Source: Gracilaria domingensis (lineage: Eukaryota; Rhodophyta; Florideophyceae; Gracilariales; Gracilariaceae). From it: DNA of 64,000 bases. A program made the position numbers and the translations under genes. The stretch covers positions 62,001 to 126,000 of the forward strand of contig VCMS01000073.1 of NCBI GenBank assembly GCA_022539475.1. Reading direction: 5' to 3'. A model generated the notes under the pieces. The model was not told the origin of the DNA. It searched no databases and saw only the letters and a program-made list of their open reading frames with translations. Of the stretch, positions 62,150-64,000 are shown in pieces; within the stretch, counting starts at the first letter, position 1; every line of letters begins with the position of its first letter.

Positions 62150-62233
62150 GTACGTATGATTCTCTTTGTGTTTGCTACAATTTGATACGAATTGACTAAC
62201 TTTCTGAGTTCTGTGCGACTGTGGCATACACAG
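62150..62233 (+). other. Intron in MutS2 remnant (84 bp)
   Basis: GTACGT donor and ACACAG acceptor; joining gives the Walker B region LLDEIGSGT-DPAEGAALG exactly. Confidence 0.9.
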
Positions 62234-62500
62234 GATCCGGCTGAAGGAGCTGCATTGGGAATGTCCATTCTCAGAAATCTGGCCGTCGCCCAACGAGCAG
62301 CTCTAACTTTTGCTACCACACATCATGGGGAGCTTAAAGCTCTAGAGTATGCGAAGGACAATTCCGCACTCTTCTTTGAGAACGCGAGCGTGAAGTTTGA
62401 CGATGTGAACATGGTGCCGACCTATTGGTTGATCTGGGGGATACCGGGTATGTCAAATGCTGTTGCTATTGCAGAGCGACTTGGCTTGAATATAGAAATG

Positions 62501-64000
62501 GAACGATTTGATATCGTCTGTGTTCTCGTTTTGCTAGTTAGTAGTCCAAAAATGCTAGTTTGGAAATGCTAGTCTTTCATATGTTACATTGCACTTTCTG
62601 TAGTTTCCATTCGGAGGAAAAACTAGAGAAAACTAAGACTAATGAATGATTATGAGGTATGCTAAAGTATGCTATGTTTTTGATACTAGACATCTAAAAC
62701 TAGCAAGTATGAAAGATGGCAGAACCGTTCTTCCAGTCCTTCACTTTTGCTAGTACTCTAGGTGAGTGGGCTTATTCGGGTGGTCCACCAACGGACCACA
62801 TGGGAAGCCGAGAGAAAGGACCAGTCTGGACCAAACGCAGCCAGCCTCCGAGAATACTACGGCTGGAACATTCATTTGCTGCAGTACCCCCTGAGCACCA
62901 CCACTGCAACCGCATATTCTCAAAACACCATGATCAAACCCAGAACTCATCTTCAAAACTTCTTCATCGGTTGTTGCACGTAACCTCTTCCTTTGCACAG
63001 TCCACACATCTCAATCGCATCACCACAGAAAGCCGTAAACGGAGACAAGGTAAGTAGCCATACTCAAAACAACCAAGAAACGTCTTTTCGATACCTGCAC
63101 CTCTTACCTCTCCATCTCTTTGAGTCCTAATCACCGTCCACACACTTTCATCGTGGCACCGCCCAGAAACACACGCTGAAACACAGTCAGTACCCATAGC
63201 GCACACACAACCCTTTCAATGCGATATCTCCTTACCTTTTCAAATCCTCCAGTTATCGTATCCAAACACACCTTCACCTCTCTATTCAAGAATCAAGACT
63301 CCGCAAGAAGCAGCAAGGAGACATACAGTTAGCAATCAGATAACACACACAAACTTCTTGATTCATTCGTGTTACATACCTCTCCATGTCTTCCAGTCCG
63401 CTAATGCGACACATTCACCCTCCACTGCTTCACAATCCACCCTCAACGCATCCTAATGCGACACACTCACCCTCCACTGCTTCACGATCCATTTTTTCTA
63501 GAGTTTTGACCCATGTTGAATAGGAAAGTTAACGTTCCCGTTCCTATTCAACATGGATCGAAAATCTGCAAGCAGTAATTGGACACACAGTTAGTACATA
63601 TACAACAAAGGTAAAACTCTCCTCGATAAGTTATTGTTACATACCTCTCCATATCTTCCAGCCCTGATAATGTGACACCTTCAGAGTCTACCGCTCCACC
63701 ATCTACCCTCAACGCCCCCCCCTTTGCTACAGTTTTCAATCCAATGCAATGGAAGACCCAAAGTTCAATAAGCCAGAAGTAAAACCAAACCCAGTTGTTA
63801 GTCATTAGAACCTCGCTAATTAAGTTCTACAAGCGTCTCCAGTGAGAATTGTAGTACATTTCTCACTCGAACCGCTCTTAGAGCGTAATTAGCGACGTAT
63901 TTTACGAGCGCGCACATGCGTTCCTAGAACCTTTGCTCGCTCTCCGTAAATCGCTCCCGTCAAACGGGGTCAGCAAGAACTAGATCCCATGAAAACCGTA
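62501..64000. other. Repeat-rich right end, no gene supported
   Basis: 62530-62770 has repeated ATGCTAGT/AAACTAG words. From about 63000 a unit of roughly 130-290 bp recurs in diverged form: GTTACATACCTCTCCAT at 63371 and 63637 with CTCTTACCTCTCCATCTC at 63102, each followed by CACCCTCCAC/CACCATC-type text and preceded by CACA(C)AGTTAG. Contains the palindrome at 63511. CGCTCTTAGAGCG near 63880 also occurs at 9250. Confidence 0.5.
63511..63556. repeat. Perfect palindrome, 16-bp arms, 14-bp loop
   Basis: Arms 63511-63526 and 63541-63556 are exact reverse complements. Confidence 0.95.

Larger units (their letters stand above)
60716..62500 (+). pseudogene. mutS2: MutS2 gene remnant with residual introns and stop codons
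   Basis: Order and motifs of MutS2, an anti-recombination/ribosome-rescue ATPase of bacteria and plastids: DTLAAARRIRRSIDAEEDKR; VVDTFDSPLREIRADI; VITMRNDRYVIPAK; VVHDVSASGGTTYLEPAVV; LLGVRHPLL; Walker A TGPITGGKTLALKTLG (canonical Asn replaced by Ile); DNVHADIGDDQSLVQSLSTF; VLLDEIGSGT-DPAEGAALG; ATTHHGELKALEYA; PTYWLIWGIPGMSNAVAIAE. Two GT-AG introns fit exactly: 61716-62066 and 62150-62233. But TGA at 61132 and 61333, TAG at 61363 and a frameshift near 60833 break it, and no Smr domain follows. Most likely decaying. Confidence 0.82.

Noticed and set aside
63371-63660. Repeated core at the right end as a CRISPR array
   Set aside because: Repeats are diverged, unevenly spaced and in a eukaryotic context.

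Overview
The window reads as nuclear DNA of an intron-poor photosynthetic eukaryote. ER and secretory genes (UGGT, cornichon, Vti1), an exosome subunit (RRP41), COQ4 and a DP transcription factor show a eukaryotic nucleus. A cyanobacterial-type IspG with a transit-like leader, a FAX/TMEM14-type envelope protein and a zeaxanthin-epoxidase-like flavoprotein show a plastid. Most housekeeping genes are single exons; the clear introns (ZEP-like gene, MutS2 remnant, probably the SANT-like gene) are 42-351 bp. A red alga or another small-genome alga would fit, but I cannot fix the lineage from this sequence.

Two compartments alternate. (1) GC-rich, gene-dense blocks: about 2.7-5.6 kb, 10-13 kb and 20-32.2 kb, holding UGGT, a MYB-SHAQKYF factor, an AA15-like LPMO, a UBL-WLM protease, DP, IspG, ZEP-like, FAX-like, cornichon, RRP41, two unknown genes, COQ4 and Vti1. 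Pairs are often divergent (UGGT/MYB, IspG/ZEP-like, cornichon/RRP41) or tightly convergent (WLM/DP 3 bp apart, FAX/cornichon 28 bp apart). (2) Less GC-rich, gene-poor islands (about 13-19.9 kb and 32.2-64 kb) with lineage-specific genes, duplications, transposon remnants and decaying genes.

The second compartment holds the most unusual material: five genes for three-pass membrane proteins with a large, N-glycosylation-rich ectodomain (starts at 14536, 19255, 36810, 43667 and 50666), and three small secreted proteins. Two of the membrane genes sit at the ends of a roughly 6 kb tandem duplication (32.74-38.46 and 39.32-45.40 kb). Each copy also carries a Uma2-family nuclease-like gene and a Vti1 pseudocopy fused to a fragment of the same membrane gene. 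The membrane genes of the two copies are almost identical in DNA while the spacers beside them have diverged, which points to recent gene conversion.

The right end holds a Tc1/mariner transposase split by an insertion that carries a SANT-like gene, a decayed MutS2 gene, and diverged tandem repeats. Long near-perfect palindromes of unrelated sequence are scattered through the window; at least one looks newly made in only one of the two duplicate copies.
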